Origin: Flavobacterium sp. M31R6
GTDB taxonomy: Bacteria; Bacteroidota; Bacteroidia; Flavobacteriales; Flavobacteriaceae
Length of the DNA stretch: 64,000 nucleotides
Direction: 5' to 3'
NCBI RefSeq assembly: GCF_013284035.1
Contig: NZ_CP054141.1
Location: 2,108,001-2,172,000, forward strand
Shown: in pieces, positions 53,033 to 64,000 of the stretch
Position numbering within the stretch: the first letter of the stretch is position 1
Layout of the letters: every line of letters begins with the position of its first letter
Program-made: the position numbers and the translations under genes
The notes under the pieces: model-generated
The model's database searches: none
What the model saw: the letters and a program-made list of their open reading frames with translations, nothing else
What the model was told of the DNA's origin: nothing

Positions 53033-54118
53033 ATGAAAAACAAAATCACTAGAAGATGGAGTATTTTCTGTTTGTTATTGATAATAAGCAGTCCCTCACT
53101 TATTGCACAAAAGAAAGCAAAGCAAAAGCCAATAATTATAGAAGAGCAGGGTAGTTTTGCTGTGGGAGGTACAATTATAAAAAACTCTGGTACATTCGAT
53201 CCCTATAAACCCACTCCTGAAGGACAAACTTTTCATGGGGATCATGCCTATGTTTTTTATCAAATTCCAGTAAATGCACACAAGTTACCATTAGTGATGT
53301 GGCATGGCATAGGTCAGTTTTCTAAAACATGGGAAACCACGCCTGATGGACGAGAAGGGTATCAAAATATTTTTCTCCGCAGAAATTTCCCTGTTTATGT
53401 GATTGACCAACCAAGAAGAGGTAACGCAGGAAGAAGTACTGTTGCTGCTACCATCAATCCAACACCTGATGAACAGCAATGGTTTGATGTCTTCCGTATA
53501 GGTGTATGGCCCAATTATTTTGAAGGTGTTCAATTTGCTAGAGATTCAATTACTCTCAATCAGTACTTTCGCTCTATGACGCCAAGTATTGGTGCTATCG
53601 ACAGTAATCTTAATTCGGATGCCGTTTCTGCATTATTCAACAAAATAGGTCCTGGAATTTTAGTTACGCATTCCCATTCTGGTGGTATGGGATGGCTCAC
53701 TGCTGTAAAAAATAAAAATGTCAAAGCAATAGTAGCTTACGAACCAGGTAGTGGATTCTTGTTTCCTGAAGGTCAAGTGCCATCACCTTTAACAAGTTCG
53801 GCGGGTTCCTTAGAAGCAAGCTCGGTTCCAATGGAAGACTTTATGCAACTTACCAAAATACCTATTGTTATTTATTACGGCGATAATATTCCTGAAAGCC
53901 CTTCAAACAATCCTGGGGCAGATGGATGGAGAGTACGTCTGCAGATGGCACGCTTATGGCGAGATGCAGTAAACAAAAACGGAGGTGATGTAACTGTAAT
54001 CCACCTGCCCGAAATAGGAATTAAAGGCAATACACATTTTCCTTTTTCAGATTTAAATAATATTGAGGTTGCTGACCTAATGAGTAAATGGCTAAAGGAA
54101 AAGGGTTTGGATAAGTAA
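53033..54118 (+). CDS. Exported alpha/beta hydrolase
   Basis: The 361-residue protein has a signal peptide (MKNKITRRWSIFCLLLIISS) and an alpha/beta-hydrolase fold: a nucleophile elbow in THSHSGGMGW (second Ser), preceded by PLVMWHGIGQFSKTWE with the oxyanion region. It is a second ester or amide hydrolase in the same operon. The substrate is unknown. Confidence 0.82.
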   Translation: MKNKITRRWSIFCLLLIISSPSLIAQKKAKQKPIIIEEQGSFAVGGTIIKNSGTFDPYKPTPEGQTFHGDHAYVFYQIPVNAHKLPLVMWHGIGQFSKTWETTPDGREGYQNIFLRRNFPVYVIDQPRRGNAGRSTVAATINPTPDEQQWFDVFRIGVWPNYFEGVQFARDSITLNQYFRSMTPSIGAIDSNLNSDAVSALFNKIGPGILVTHSHSGGMGWLTAVKNKNVKAIVAYEPGSGFLFPEGQVPSPLTSSAGSLEASSVPMEDFMQLTKIPIVIYYGDNIPESPSNNPGADGWRVRLQMARLWRDAVNKNGGDVTVIHLPEIGIKGNTHFPFSDLNNIEVADLMSKWLKEKGLDK

Positions 54119-54128
54119 TAAAATAATT

Positions 54129-54863
54129 ATGAAGCAATTTAGAAATTTTGGTTTTAAAGTTATGGTATTAAGTTTTGCTTTATTTTCTAATTGTACAGAA
54201 GCACAAGATTTAGAATCAACAGATAAAAAATTAAGTGAGAAGCAAAAAAGCATTTTAACCATTGCATCACTTACAGCTAAAGGTGATTTAGTCAACTTAA
54301 AAACAGAGCTAAATACAGGGCTTGAAGCAGGGCTTACAGTAAATGAAATAAAAGAAGTATTGGTTCATCTGTACGCTTATTGTGGATTTCCACGCAGTAT
54401 TCGTGGCTTGCAAACTTTTATGGAAGTACTTAACGAGCGAAAAACTAAAGGTATTATTGATAAACAAGGTAATGAAGCAACTTTAATCAAAGAAGATCAT
54501 AATAAATACGATAGAGGGAAAAAGATTTTGGAGGAACTTACCAAAACTCCACAACCGAACACACTTGTAGGATATTCAGCTTTTGCACCGACAATAGATA
54601 CTTTTCTTAAAGAACATTTGTTTGCCGATATTTTTGAACGAGATGTTTTAACCTTCGCTCAAAGGGAGTTGGTTACGATTTCTGTTATCAGTGCAATTGG
54701 TGATGCTGAGCCAATGCTGAAAGCTCATTTGTCAATTGCTGTAAATGTTGGTTTAACGCCTGAACAGCTGAAAGAATTTATTGTTGTAATCAAACCAATC
54801 ATAGGTAAAAAGAAAACAAAAGCAGCAAAAGAAGTATTGAACGAAGTGTTGAAAAGCAAATAG
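54129..54863 (+). CDS. Double carboxymuconolactone-decarboxylase-like protein
   Basis: The 244-residue protein has a signal-like or lipoprotein N terminus (LFSNC near residue 22) and two copies of the AhpD/CMD-type helical domain: LTVNEIKEVLVHLYAYCGFPRS and LTPEQLKEFIVVIKP. The first carries a single Cys instead of a CxxC pair, so peroxidase activity of the AhpD type is unlikely. It lies 11 bases from the upstream gene. Confidence 0.82.
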   Translation: MKQFRNFGFKVMVLSFALFSNCTEAQDLESTDKKLSEKQKSILTIASLTAKGDLVNLKTELNTGLEAGLTVNEIKEVLVHLYAYCGFPRSIRGLQTFMEVLNERKTKGIIDKQGNEATLIKEDHNKYDRGKKILEELTKTPQPNTLVGYSAFAPTIDTFLKEHLFADIFERDVLTFAQRELVTISVISAIGDAEPMLKAHLSIAVNVGLTPEQLKEFIVVIKPIIGKKKTKAAKEVLNEVLKSK

Positions 54864-54888
54864 CTCAATAATTTAAAAAATAAAAGAA

Positions 54889-55947
54889 ATGAAAAAAGTA
54901 TCATTAATAATCGCATTAGCAATTGCAATAACAGCTATAAATATGTCAAATGCTCAAAATACATATAAACAAAATCCTTTTACTTTGGTATATGAAGGAG
55001 CCATTATCAAAAATGAAATAGGGAAAGTAAACATCCATCCTGTTACCTATAAAATTAAAGAAATTGCAATTGTTGCCAATGTTTACACACCGGCAAATTT
55101 TGACTTTTCAAAAAAATATTCTACAATAGTTATTGCTCATCCTAATGGTGGTGTAAAAGAACAGGTAGCAGGTTTATATGCACAACGATTAGCAGAACAG
55201 GGTTATATAACCATCACAGCAGATGCGGCATACCAAGGAGGTAGTGGCGGAGAGCCCCGTAATGTGGATAAACCGGCAAACCGAATTGAAGATATACACG
55301 CAATGGCGGACTATATTTCTCAATATAAAGGTGTTGACACAGAAAGACTTGGATTACTCGGAATTTGCGGCGGCGGCGGTTATTCTTTAAAGGCTGCACA
55401 GTCAGATAAACGATTTAAGGCAATTGCTACATTAAGTATGTTCAATTCAGGTGTAGTAAGGCGTAACGGTTTTATGAACTCACAATTTTCAACGATCCAG
55501 GAACGATTAAAGCAAGCTTCAGATGCGCGTGCCCAAGAAGCGGCAGGTGGTGAAATTATGTATGTGGGTAATACTCAACTCACGGATAAACAAATAGCCG
55601 CACTACCGTTTGATTTATATCGTGAAGGATTTGACTATTACGGCAAAACACATGCTCATCCAAATTCTACATTTAAATACACAAAGAGTAGTCTGATGGA
55701 TTTAATGACATTTGATGCCAGTACCAATATGGACTTGATAAATCAGCCTTTGTTAATGATAGCAGGCAGCAAAGCTGATTCCTTTTATATGACAGATGAT
55801 GCATTTAATAAAGCAACCAATGCAAAAACTAAAGAATTATTTCTGATTGATGGAGCTACACATATACAAACCTATTGGAAACCCGAATATGTATCGCAAG
55901 CAGTTAATAAACTGGTGAATTTTTATCAAATTAATCTTAAAATTTAA
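54889..55947 (+). CDS. Dienelactone-hydrolase-like protein
   Basis: The 352-residue protein has a signal peptide (to NAQN near residue 25) and an alpha/beta-hydrolase fold whose elbow is GICGGGG, with Cys in place of Ser as in dienelactone hydrolases. An Asp in AGSKADSF and a His in GATHIQTY would complete the triad. It may open lactone or ester rings. It is the third hydrolase in the operon. Confidence 0.85.
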   Translation: MKKVSLIIALAIAITAINMSNAQNTYKQNPFTLVYEGAIIKNEIGKVNIHPVTYKIKEIAIVANVYTPANFDFSKKYSTIVIAHPNGGVKEQVAGLYAQRLAEQGYITITADAAYQGGSGGEPRNVDKPANRIEDIHAMADYISQYKGVDTERLGLLGICGGGGYSLKAAQSDKRFKAIATLSMFNSGVVRRNGFMNSQFSTIQERLKQASDARAQEAAGGEIMYVGNTQLTDKQIAALPFDLYREGFDYYGKTHAHPNSTFKYTKSSLMDLMTFDASTNMDLINQPLLMIAGSKADSFYMTDDAFNKATNAKTKELFLIDGATHIQTYWKPEYVSQAVNKLVNFYQINLKI

Positions 55948-55951
55948 AAAG

Positions 55952-56407
55952 ATGAAGTTTAAAAATTTAGTTATACTATTTATGATTGGAGTGTTTACTT
56001 TTTCTTGCAAAGCACAAAATAAATCGATCATTTTTCCAAAAGGAGAAAAAATCACAAACAATAATTTTACAGGAAATGCTTATTTACAAATGCTTGTAGC
56101 TCCTGATAGTCTCAATCCGATATCTGTTGGGAATGTAACTTTTGATCCTGGAGCAAGAACTAAATGGCATGTTCATCCGGCCGGTCAAATATTGTTAGTG
56201 ACCGACGGTGTAGGATATTATCAGGAAAAAGGTAAAGCAAAAGAAATCCTTCGGAAAGGGGATGTGAAAAAATGTCCCCCAAATATTCCACATTGGCATG
56301 GTGCAAGCGCCAATTCAGCCTTTGTTCAAGTAGCAATAACAGGAAGAGAAAAAGGGGAAACGATTTGGTTGGAATCTGTAAGTGATGAGCAGTACAATCA
56401 TTTATAA
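55952..56407 (+). CDS. Cupin-domain lipoprotein
   Basis: The 151-residue protein has a lipoprotein signal (FMIGVFTFSC) and one cupin: RTKWHVHPAGQILLVTDGVGYYQEKG and CPPNIPHWHGA, with metal-binding histidines in both motifs. It ends the operon, 4 bases after the hydrolase stop. A role as dioxygenase-like or binding protein is possible. Confidence 0.85.
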   Translation: MKFKNLVILFMIGVFTFSCKAQNKSIIFPKGEKITNNNFTGNAYLQMLVAPDSLNPISVGNVTFDPGARTKWHVHPAGQILLVTDGVGYYQEKGKAKEILRKGDVKKCPPNIPHWHGASANSAFVQVAITGREKGETIWLESVSDEQYNHL

Positions 56408-56517
56408 TTTCCAAAATACGTTACTTTAGAAATGTCGAGCTGTTTTGTATATTTTAAAGACATTGTGTTTTAGGCTTGGTCTTAAATGAAAACACAATTG
56501 TTCTTATTAAAATCACT

Positions 56518-56672
56518 GCCCTAGCCCTGATAGAAGTGAAAATCCTTGTGAGCTGGGGTTCGGCTCGCAAGATTACTTCACGGTACTTTTATTTTTATGG
56601 GAGTTCAGTGAACTTCGTTTGTAGCGGATAGCAGGACACGAGCGAAGTGAACTGACGAAGTAAATAGCTCCT
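56518..56672. repeat. Bacteroidota interspersed repeat
   Basis: The sequence CTAGCCCTGATAGAAGTG near the start and AGCGGATAGCAGGACACGAG near the end frame a repeat type common between Flavobacteriia genes. No gene is present in the 272-base gap. Confidence 0.6.
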
Positions 56673-56679
56673 AATTATT

Positions 56680-57045
56680 CTATTTATAAAATTCCCCAAT
56701 GTGCCATAGAATTCCGGATGGGTCGTGAATAAAGCATTCTTTGCCCCAATCCATTTCGCGAATCGGGACTAATTTTACATTTTCATATTTAGCGGGCAAG
56801 TTCAATTCCAAAAGTTCAGTCCAAAATAGGTTAACATCTTCGACTTCCAAAAAAAGCATGGTGTTGTCTATCCAATCTTTGACATAGGCATCTTGCAAAT
56901 AAAAACCAATTCCTTTGGTTTCAAAGTAAGAGAAATTGGGTGCCAAGATAATTTCGTTAAAACCCAAGTCTAGATAAAAACGTCGTGATATCCCAAAGTC
57001 TTTGGAGCCGATAAAGGGACGAATTGATTTGGCTTTGTGTTCCAT
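56680..57045 (-). CDS. VOC/glyoxalase-family protein
   Basis: The 121-residue protein has one vicinal-oxygen-chelate module pair: IRPFIGSKDFGISRRFYLDLGF at the front and ECFIHDPSGILWHIGEF at the back, as in bleomycin-resistance-like and glyoxalase-like proteins. Substrate and metal use are not evident. Confidence 0.8.
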   Translation of the reverse strand: MEHKAKSIRPFIGSKDFGISRRFYLDLGFNEIILAPNFSYFETKGIGFYLQDAYVKDWIDNTMLFLEVEDVNLFWTELLELNLPAKYENVKLVPIREMDWGKECFIHDPSGILWHIGEFYK

Positions 57046-57138
57046 ATTTTTTTTCTAGATACTAAGTTTCTGAGATGCTAAGATACTAAGTAAAAAGAAC
57101 TTTTTAAATTGTCAGCTTAAATCTTATAAACTTAGCAC

Positions 57139-57507
57139 TTATTGTTTAGTAAATTTTTGTTCGTTTTCTTTTACTCTAAATATAACGATTTGTTCTATTA
57201 GCCAATATGGAATTGGGTGGCTGACAGGAAACTGAACCGAGCCTTTTCCCTGTTTGTAATTGGAAAGTTCATTAGAAAACTCAGTGTGTCCAGTTGGTGT
57301 GGCATAAAAACCGATATGGTTTTTATATCCAGCGAAATATACCAAGGGTTTTCCGTATGTCTTGTAGGCGGGCATTCCGTAGGATATGCATTCCAAGGCT
57401 TCGGGCGCTTTTTTAATGATGGTCATGCGAACGTTTTGCAAAAGGGTTTGTATGTCTTTTGGGAATGTTGCAATGTATTCGTCAACGGTTTTAAAATCAG
57501 TTTTCAT
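57139..57507 (-). CDS. DUF1801 (YdhG-like) protein
   Basis: The 122-residue protein matches DUF1801: TVDEYIATFPKDIQTLLQNVRMTIIKKAPEALECISYGMPAY and a strand-rich end PISYW-like region. Some relatives are called iron chaperones, but the role is uncertain. It is a single gene. Confidence 0.82.
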   Translation of the reverse strand: MKTDFKTVDEYIATFPKDIQTLLQNVRMTIIKKAPEALECISYGMPAYKTYGKPLVYFAGYKNHIGFYATPTGHTEFSNELSNYKQGKGSVQFPVSHPIPYWLIEQIVIFRVKENEQKFTKQ

Positions 57508-57723
57508 TGGTTTCCTTTCAATTTGTGTGGTACGAATATTTATTTTTTTTTAAACTCAGTGAGTTAGAAATAGGATGTTTTCTGCTTAACGAAAATACAA
57601 ATAAAAAAGATATTTCAGTCAAGTAAAGAACTATTCTAAACTACGTTTTTGCACTGTAACTATAATTTTTATCTATTGAAAAAATAATTTAGATAAAAAT
57701 AATTTTGGTAAATTCGTGAGTAA

Positions 57724-59985
<2,262 letters not shown>

Positions 59986-60006
59986 ATAATTGTATTGTAT
60001 ATTACT

Positions 60007-60038
60007 AAAAAAGTGGTCTGGAAACAGGCCACTTTTTT
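60007..60038. terminator. Bidirectional terminator after katG
   Basis: AAAAAAGTGG pairs with CCACTTTTTT between the convergent katG and DUF1398 genes. Confidence 0.85.
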
Positions 60039-60055
60039 AATTGTATCATAAAAAC

Positions 60056-60445
60056 CTAAACCGAAATTTTTTCAATTAAGATCTCAGAACCTGATTGATC
60101 ATAATATGTACAGGTCATTTCAATAATATCAACTCTCCACCGTGCAATACCACATTGGCCGGCATGACGGCAAAACGTCAAATAATCGGTTTGACCGTTT
60201 TGGTGCATAACTAAAAATTCGATGAATCGCTCTTTATTGGCTGATGCGGCAATTTTTATTTCATCATATTTTTCATTAGAAGCAACAGAGTAATTATTTA
60301 CTCCATAATAGTGAACGTCGCCATCATTTACAAAGGTATCGTATCCTTTTACGCCTAAAATGATTAAATCTTGTATGTAATTTGGAAAATCAGCACCACT
60401 TTTTACTTTAGAATGGGCTTCTTTTATTTGTTCTATTGTAAACAT
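60056..60445 (-). CDS. DUF1398 protein
   Basis: The 129-residue protein matches DUF1398 (YbcV-like): FTIEQIKEAHSKVKSGADFPNYIQDLIILGVKGYDTFVNDG near the front and AGQCGIARWRVDI near the back. Function is unknown. It may be co-transcribed with the thioesterase gene upstream (21-base gap). Confidence 0.85.
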   Translation of the reverse strand: MFTIEQIKEAHSKVKSGADFPNYIQDLIILGVKGYDTFVNDGDVHYYGVNNYSVASNEKYDEIKIAASANKERFIEFLVMHQNGQTDYLTFCRHAGQCGIARWRVDIIEMTCTYYDQSGSEILIEKISV

Positions 60446-60466
60446 ATTTGATAGGTTTTTGATTAA

Positions 60467-60901
60467 TTATAGTGCAATAAAATCAGCTGTTTTTGGGAAA
60501 ACACTTAAGGCATCAACAACAACTTGTGGAGTTGGAGTGGCTAATTTACGTAATTTAGTATCCATCCAAGCACCATCAACAGTAATAACGGCACACAATA
60601 TATCTTCTTTGTAGAACTCATGGACAATTGACCAGCGTGAAGCATCAGCTTTCATTTTTGCCATTTTGGTTTGCATGATAATCTCGTCCGAGAGATTGAT
60701 TTCTCTTCTAAAGACACATTCTTCTCTAAATAATATAGGGCCAATATGTTCCTTTTGCATCACTCTTAATGTTAATCCTAATTGTGCTAGTATTTCAACA
60801 CGATGTTGTGCCCCAAAATCATAATAGGCACTATGACGTAAGTGAAAATTTGGATCTAAATCAGACCAGCGAAAGGACAGTTGTTTGCTAAATGTAGCCA
60901 T
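60467..60901 (-). CDS. Acyl-CoA thioesterase (hotdog fold)
   Basis: The 144-residue protein has a 4HBT hotdog fold: FRWSDLDPNFHLRHSAYYDFGAQHRVEIL with the catalytic-type Asp near residue 15, followed by strands ending VDGAWMDTKLRKL. It hydrolyses acyl-CoA thioesters. The gene-free stretch upstream (60,902-61,207) holds a hairpin ATTATGTGCCG/CGGCACATAAT at 61,071-61,097 and nothing else recognised. Confidence 0.85.
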   Translation of the reverse strand: MATFSKQLSFRWSDLDPNFHLRHSAYYDFGAQHRVEILAQLGLTLRVMQKEHIGPILFREECVFRREINLSDEIIMQTKMAKMKADASRWSIVHEFYKEDILCAVITVDGAWMDTKLRKLATPTPQVVVDALSVFPKTADFIAL

Positions 60902-61207
60902 AGGATTTATAATTTATTTGTATGTTTTTGTAAGCAAAGATAGCTAGGATTTTCATATGGGCAAAGCGAACAGTTCGAACATACAACAATTTAAAACAGG
61001 AGTTCGATTATTAATTTGGAGCAGAAACATTTGGCTTTTTTGGAAACATCGTCCCGTTTTCCGTTGCAATATTATGTGCCGAACCCCGGCACATAATGAT
61101 TTTTACTTCAACTGGGGCTAAAAGGAGGTATTTTGTTTTTTTTGCCATCATCCGAAAAAGGAAAACTGTAATAATCGAACTTTCGTTTAAATTAATTTTG
61201 AATTTCC

Positions 61208-61630
61208 CTATGCGTCAAGCAATCCTTGTACGTTAAATTTTGTCATTTGCATAAATGCCTGCATAACCTTTGGCGCTTTTTCAGGATCAGCCATTAGCTC
61301 GCTCAATATTCTTGGGACAATTTGCCAAGTAACGCCGAATTTGTCATCGAGCCAACCGCATTTATTATAAATTCCGCCTTCGCCTAATTTGTCCCAATAA
61401 TGGTCAATTTCTTCCTGTGTTTCGCATTCTATAACATAAGAATTGGCAGGCGATAATTTATACATGGGACCGCCATCCAAGGTCATAAATTTAGTTCCAT
61501 TCAATTCAAAGTTTACAACAAATGAATTCTCGAAAGTGATTTTGGAATTTTTAAAAATGGAGCAATAATATTCAGCTGCTGCTTTGGCCTGTCCGTTAAA
61601 CCACAAGCAAGGATAAATTTGATTTGCCAT
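61208..61630 (-). CDS. PhnB-like VOC protein
   Basis: The 140-residue protein starts IYPCLWFNGQAKAAAEYYCSIFKNSKI and continues with MTLDGGPMYKLSPANSYVIECETQEEIDHYWDKL and CGWLDDKFGVTWQIVP. This is the PhnB/3-demethylubiquinone-methyltransferase-like VOC group. Function is unknown. Confidence 0.88.
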   Translation of the reverse strand: MANQIYPCLWFNGQAKAAAEYYCSIFKNSKITFENSFVVNFELNGTKFMTLDGGPMYKLSPANSYVIECETQEEIDHYWDKLGEGGIYNKCGWLDDKFGVTWQIVPRILSELMADPEKAPKVMQAFMQMTKFNVQGLLDA

Positions 61631-61820
61631 TTTATACCGTTTATAAATTTTAAGTAAAAGCCTTTTTTCTATTTTTCAATTGCATAGCGCTAAAGTACTA
61701 ACGAAGTTATAGAAAATAAAGACGTAATCTAAGAGGTATCCAAAATTGTGAATATCTATTTTCTAAATTGTGAATTTTATTTTCTTTAAAATATATCTTT
61801 GGCATCCTTAAAAAAAATAT

Positions 61821-62372
61821 ATGAGCACAATTTGGTACGAATGCAAAGTAAAATATAGAAAAACGGATGAAACTGGCGGACAAAAGGTTGTAACAGAACC
61901 TTATTTGGTTGATGCTTTGTCCTATACCGAAGCAGAAAGCAGAATTAATGAAGAGATGTCTGCATATGTTAGTGAAGAATTTAAAATCACGAATATAAAG
62001 GTGGCAAATTATGCCGAAATACATCCTTTCGAAAATGCTGACCGTTGGTTTAAATCAAGAGTTTCTCTAATGGCTTACGACGAAGAAAGTGGCAAAGAAA
62101 GAAAGTCAAATATGTATTTGTTGGTGCAAGCCAATGATGTAAAAGAAGCTTTTGATAACACCACTCATGTAATGAGTACCACGATGGGGGAATACACTAT
62201 TCCGGCTATTTCGGAATCTCCTATTATGGACGTTTTTCCTTATTTCAGTGGTGAAGAAGGAGAAACAGAACAATTGGAAAGGTTCAATGCGCTGAAAGCT
62301 TCGAAACCTGCAACAGTTGAGGTAGAGGATACAACGGAATTTGATCCAGCTTATTTGGAGGAAAGTATTTAA
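61821..62372 (+). CDS. DUF4494 protein
   Basis: The 183-residue protein matches DUF4494, a Bacteroidota family: TIWYECKVKYRKTDETGGQKVVTEPYLVDALSYTEAESRINEEM at the front and a conserved NPFEN-like middle (IHPFENADRWFKSRVSL). The last 30 residues are acidic. Function is unknown. Confidence 0.88.
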   Translation: MSTIWYECKVKYRKTDETGGQKVVTEPYLVDALSYTEAESRINEEMSAYVSEEFKITNIKVANYAEIHPFENADRWFKSRVSLMAYDEESGKERKSNMYLLVQANDVKEAFDNTTHVMSTTMGEYTIPAISESPIMDVFPYFSGEEGETEQLERFNALKASKPATVEVEDTTEFDPAYLEESI

Positions 62373-62496
62373 TTCGAGCGGTAATAGTCCTAGATTTATT
62401 TGGGAGTACATTTAAATTTTTCGCACCAAAATTCGGAAAGTTTACCGGATTGCGGTGCGAAGTTTTTTATAGGTTAATGAGAGATGCCTATATAAA

Positions 62497-62793
62497 TCAG
62501 GAAATCTGTTTGAGAATTTCTCTCTCGGAATGGCGAACCAAGACTTTGAATTTTTCATACCATCCTTTCCAGTCTGCGGCACCCATGTCTTTTGCAAGTT
62601 CTTTTTCAAAATCTGCAAGTGCGGCATAAGACGATTCAAAAATCAGTCGGTAGCTTTCTCCGGTAAAGTCGGTTAAAACCCGGTTTCCGGGTGTCTGAGG
62701 GAACAATCCGCCATGTGTGGCTTCATCAATCAAAACTTTGGCATCTTTATAACGGCCAAATTGCAGATAAAAAATTTCGCGAACTATATACAT
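62497..62793 (-). CDS. NIPSNAP-like dimeric alpha/beta-barrel protein
   Basis: The 98-residue protein begins MYIVREIFYLQFGRYKDAKVLIDEA and continues with a strand TGESYRLIFESSYA, fitting the NIPSNAP or antibiotic-monooxygenase-type ferredoxin-like fold. No active-site residue can be named. It is a single gene; the 270 bases upstream hold nothing recognised. Confidence 0.6.
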   Translation of the reverse strand: MYIVREIFYLQFGRYKDAKVLIDEATHGGLFPQTPGNRVLTDFTGESYRLIFESSYAALADFEKELAKDMGAADWKGWYEKFKVLVRHSEREILKQIS

Positions 62794-63065
62794 GAGTACA
62801 AAATTTAATTGTTAAACAAATTGATTTTACTCGTATAAAGTTAAGGAATAATGCAATTGAATAGGTTCTAATGTGTTGGTAAACATCGGTTTAGTGCTTA
62901 AATAGAAATCAAAGAGCAGTTTGCTTTATCCAAAAGCTATACTTTGTAGGGTTGAATTTTAAGCGTACAGATCTTTTGTTAATATAATGTTGTAATGTAT
63001 TTATTTATAGATGTTTGGCATAGATATTGAAAAGAAGTATCAGTAACTAGTAAAACATATAAATT

Positions 63066-63296
63066 ATGAGTATAGAAGAATTAGGAGCGGTATTGAGTGA
63101 TATGTTTAATAATTCTCCAAAAGAAGATGCAGCGTTAATGATACGTTTATTTGGAATAAGATATGCTGCTGAAATTAAAAAGGATAATTACTCTAATGAG
63201 GAAATTATGAAAGCATCCGGAATTTCGGATGTATATCTTAATGAATTGTCAAAAGGGTTGAAACTGTCAGAATATGTTAGCTCGAAACAATTATAG
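63066..63296 (+). CDS. Small helical protein, possible HTH
   Basis: The 76-residue protein is all-helical, and YSNEEIMKASGISDVYLNELSKGLKL looks like a helix-turn-helix. It is preceded by an AT-rich upstream region and followed by a strong terminator. No family is recognised. Confidence 0.6.
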   Translation: MSIEELGAVLSDMFNNSPKEDAALMIRLFGIRYAAEIKKDNYSNEEIMKASGISDVYLNELSKGLKLSEYVSSKQL

Positions 63297-63335
63297 ACGA
63301 AATACTGTTTTGGTTTTAAATTTTAACAAAATAAA

Positions 63336-63373
63336 TAAGCTGCAATTCCTAAATTTTATGGAATTGCAGCTTA
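63336..63373. terminator. Bidirectional terminator
   Basis: TAAGCTGCAATTCC and GGAATTGCAGCTTA form a perfect 14-base stem between convergent genes, followed by a T run. Confidence 0.85.
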
Positions 63374-63410
63374 ACTTTTTTAGAAAATAAATCTTCTCTG
63401 ATTAATGCGG

Positions 63411-63830
63411 TTAGTACAACATTTGTACAAGTGGTGTCAAGGTCGAAGCAGATTTTGGCAATAATGCTGTAAGTGCCGTAAATTGTGTTGGACTAACTAT
63501 TTTTTTCATTTTGGCTGTAAATGATTCTCTGTTGGCAGTCATTTTGGATGTATATCCCGCTTTGTCGGTTGCCATGGTTGGCAAAAGATTTTTCTTTTTG
63601 TTCAAGGTTTCGTTAACCAATGAATTTACCGCAGGTTTTTGAGCATCGGTTAATTTTAATTTTGGGGACAATACTTCCATAACTTGATTGGATATGCTCG
63701 CAACATCAAAAGAGCTGGCTGACGCAGTTTTTGCTGTACTGGCTGCTTTTGTAATATCTCCCATGCTTTGTGCATTGGCAAATGAAATGGTTCCTAATAG
63801 AACGGCTGTGATCAATAGTTTCTTTTTCAT
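63411..63830 (-). CDS. Small exported helical protein
   Basis: The 139-residue protein has a clear signal peptide (MKKKLLITAVLLGTISFANA). The mature part is helical and Ala/Ser/Thr/Lys-rich, with repeated stretches of the type LSPKLKLTDAQKPAVNSLVNETLNK and TKMTANRESFTAKMKK. It is probably periplasmic. No function is recognised. Confidence 0.65.
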   Translation of the reverse strand: MKKKLLITAVLLGTISFANAQSMGDITKAASTAKTASASSFDVASISNQVMEVLSPKLKLTDAQKPAVNSLVNETLNKKKNLLPTMATDKAGYTSKMTANRESFTAKMKKIVSPTQFTALTALLPKSASTLTPLVQMLY

Positions 63831-63934
63831 ATCTAGATAATTATTGGTTTGTTTTTTGAATTATAAAGATATAAAATAAATGTAAGTTTTTAGTGGGTTT
63901 GTTTTGTTTAACTATTTAATAATCAGTGAAAATG

Positions 63935-63966
63935 AAAAAATCCTAGTTTTTAAACTAGGATTTTTT
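63935..63966. terminator. Hairpin terminator near right edge
   Basis: AAAAAATCCTAGTTT and AAACTAGGATTTTTT form a perfect stem upstream of the exported-protein gene, so it probably ends a transcript that begins outside the window. Confidence 0.75.
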
Positions 63967-64000
63967 TTGTGGACTTTCCATTTGGAGTATGTGAGCCATG

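Overview
The window looks like a chromosomal segment of a Flavobacterium-like member of the Bacteroidota. It is AT-rich, and its proteins and intergenic repeats resemble those of Flavobacteriia (NirBD with DUF4202, DUF4494, SphA-type outer-membrane proteins). No rRNA, tRNA, CRISPR array or intact insertion sequence was recognised.

Region 1 (1 to about 29,810) is a gene-cassette array built like an integron. 27 imperfect palindromes of about 118-134 bp (attC-like sites) separate 27 complete cassettes plus one partial cassette at the left edge. Every site starts with a cassette-specific stretch ending AAC and ends with GTT plus a cassette-specific stretch. In 26 of the 27 complete cassettes the first 10-20 bases after GTT are complementary to the last bases before AAC. 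This is what is expected if each cassette once was a circle carrying a folded recombination site. Most cassette genes lie on the minus strand, so the array reads right to left, away from a tyrosine recombinase gene at 29,808-30,851. A hairpin-rich stretch between that gene and the first cassette is the candidate attI. The recombinase lacks the insertion that typifies IntI. Cargo is typical of a sedentary integron: two toxin-antitoxin pairs (YoeB/YefM-like, HigBA-like), a type II restriction-modification pair, Fic, HNH, GIY-YIG-like and PD-ExK-like proteins, an ABC-type ATPase, an AraC/SDR cassette, a four-gene envelope cassette, a Tet-like MFS pump, an EcsC-like protein and many unknowns. Seven cassettes have no credible gene and fall into two sequence families.

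Region 2 (31,420-47,352) is an assimilatory nitrate/nitrite cluster, all on the minus strand: a rubredoxin-tailed nitrite/sulfite-reductase-like protein, a large nitrate reductase fused to an NAD(P)H-dehydrogenase-like module and a [2Fe-2S] domain, an orphan NrtA-like binding protein, a NarK-like transporter, a NarL-like regulator with a PilJ-type sensor kinase, and nirB-nirD-DUF4202. A shared 15-bp motif lies upstream of the nitrate reductase, nrtA, narK and nirB genes.

Region 3 (47,751-56,407) is an AraC-family regulator divergent from a tight eight-gene plus-strand operon of aldo/keto reductases, alpha/beta hydrolases, a carboxymuconolactone-decarboxylase-like protein, an NTF2-like protein and a cupin. 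Region 4 (56,680 to the end) is ordinary chromosome: VOC proteins, DUF1801, KatG, DUF1398, a thioesterase, DUF4494 and small proteins, with several clear terminators.
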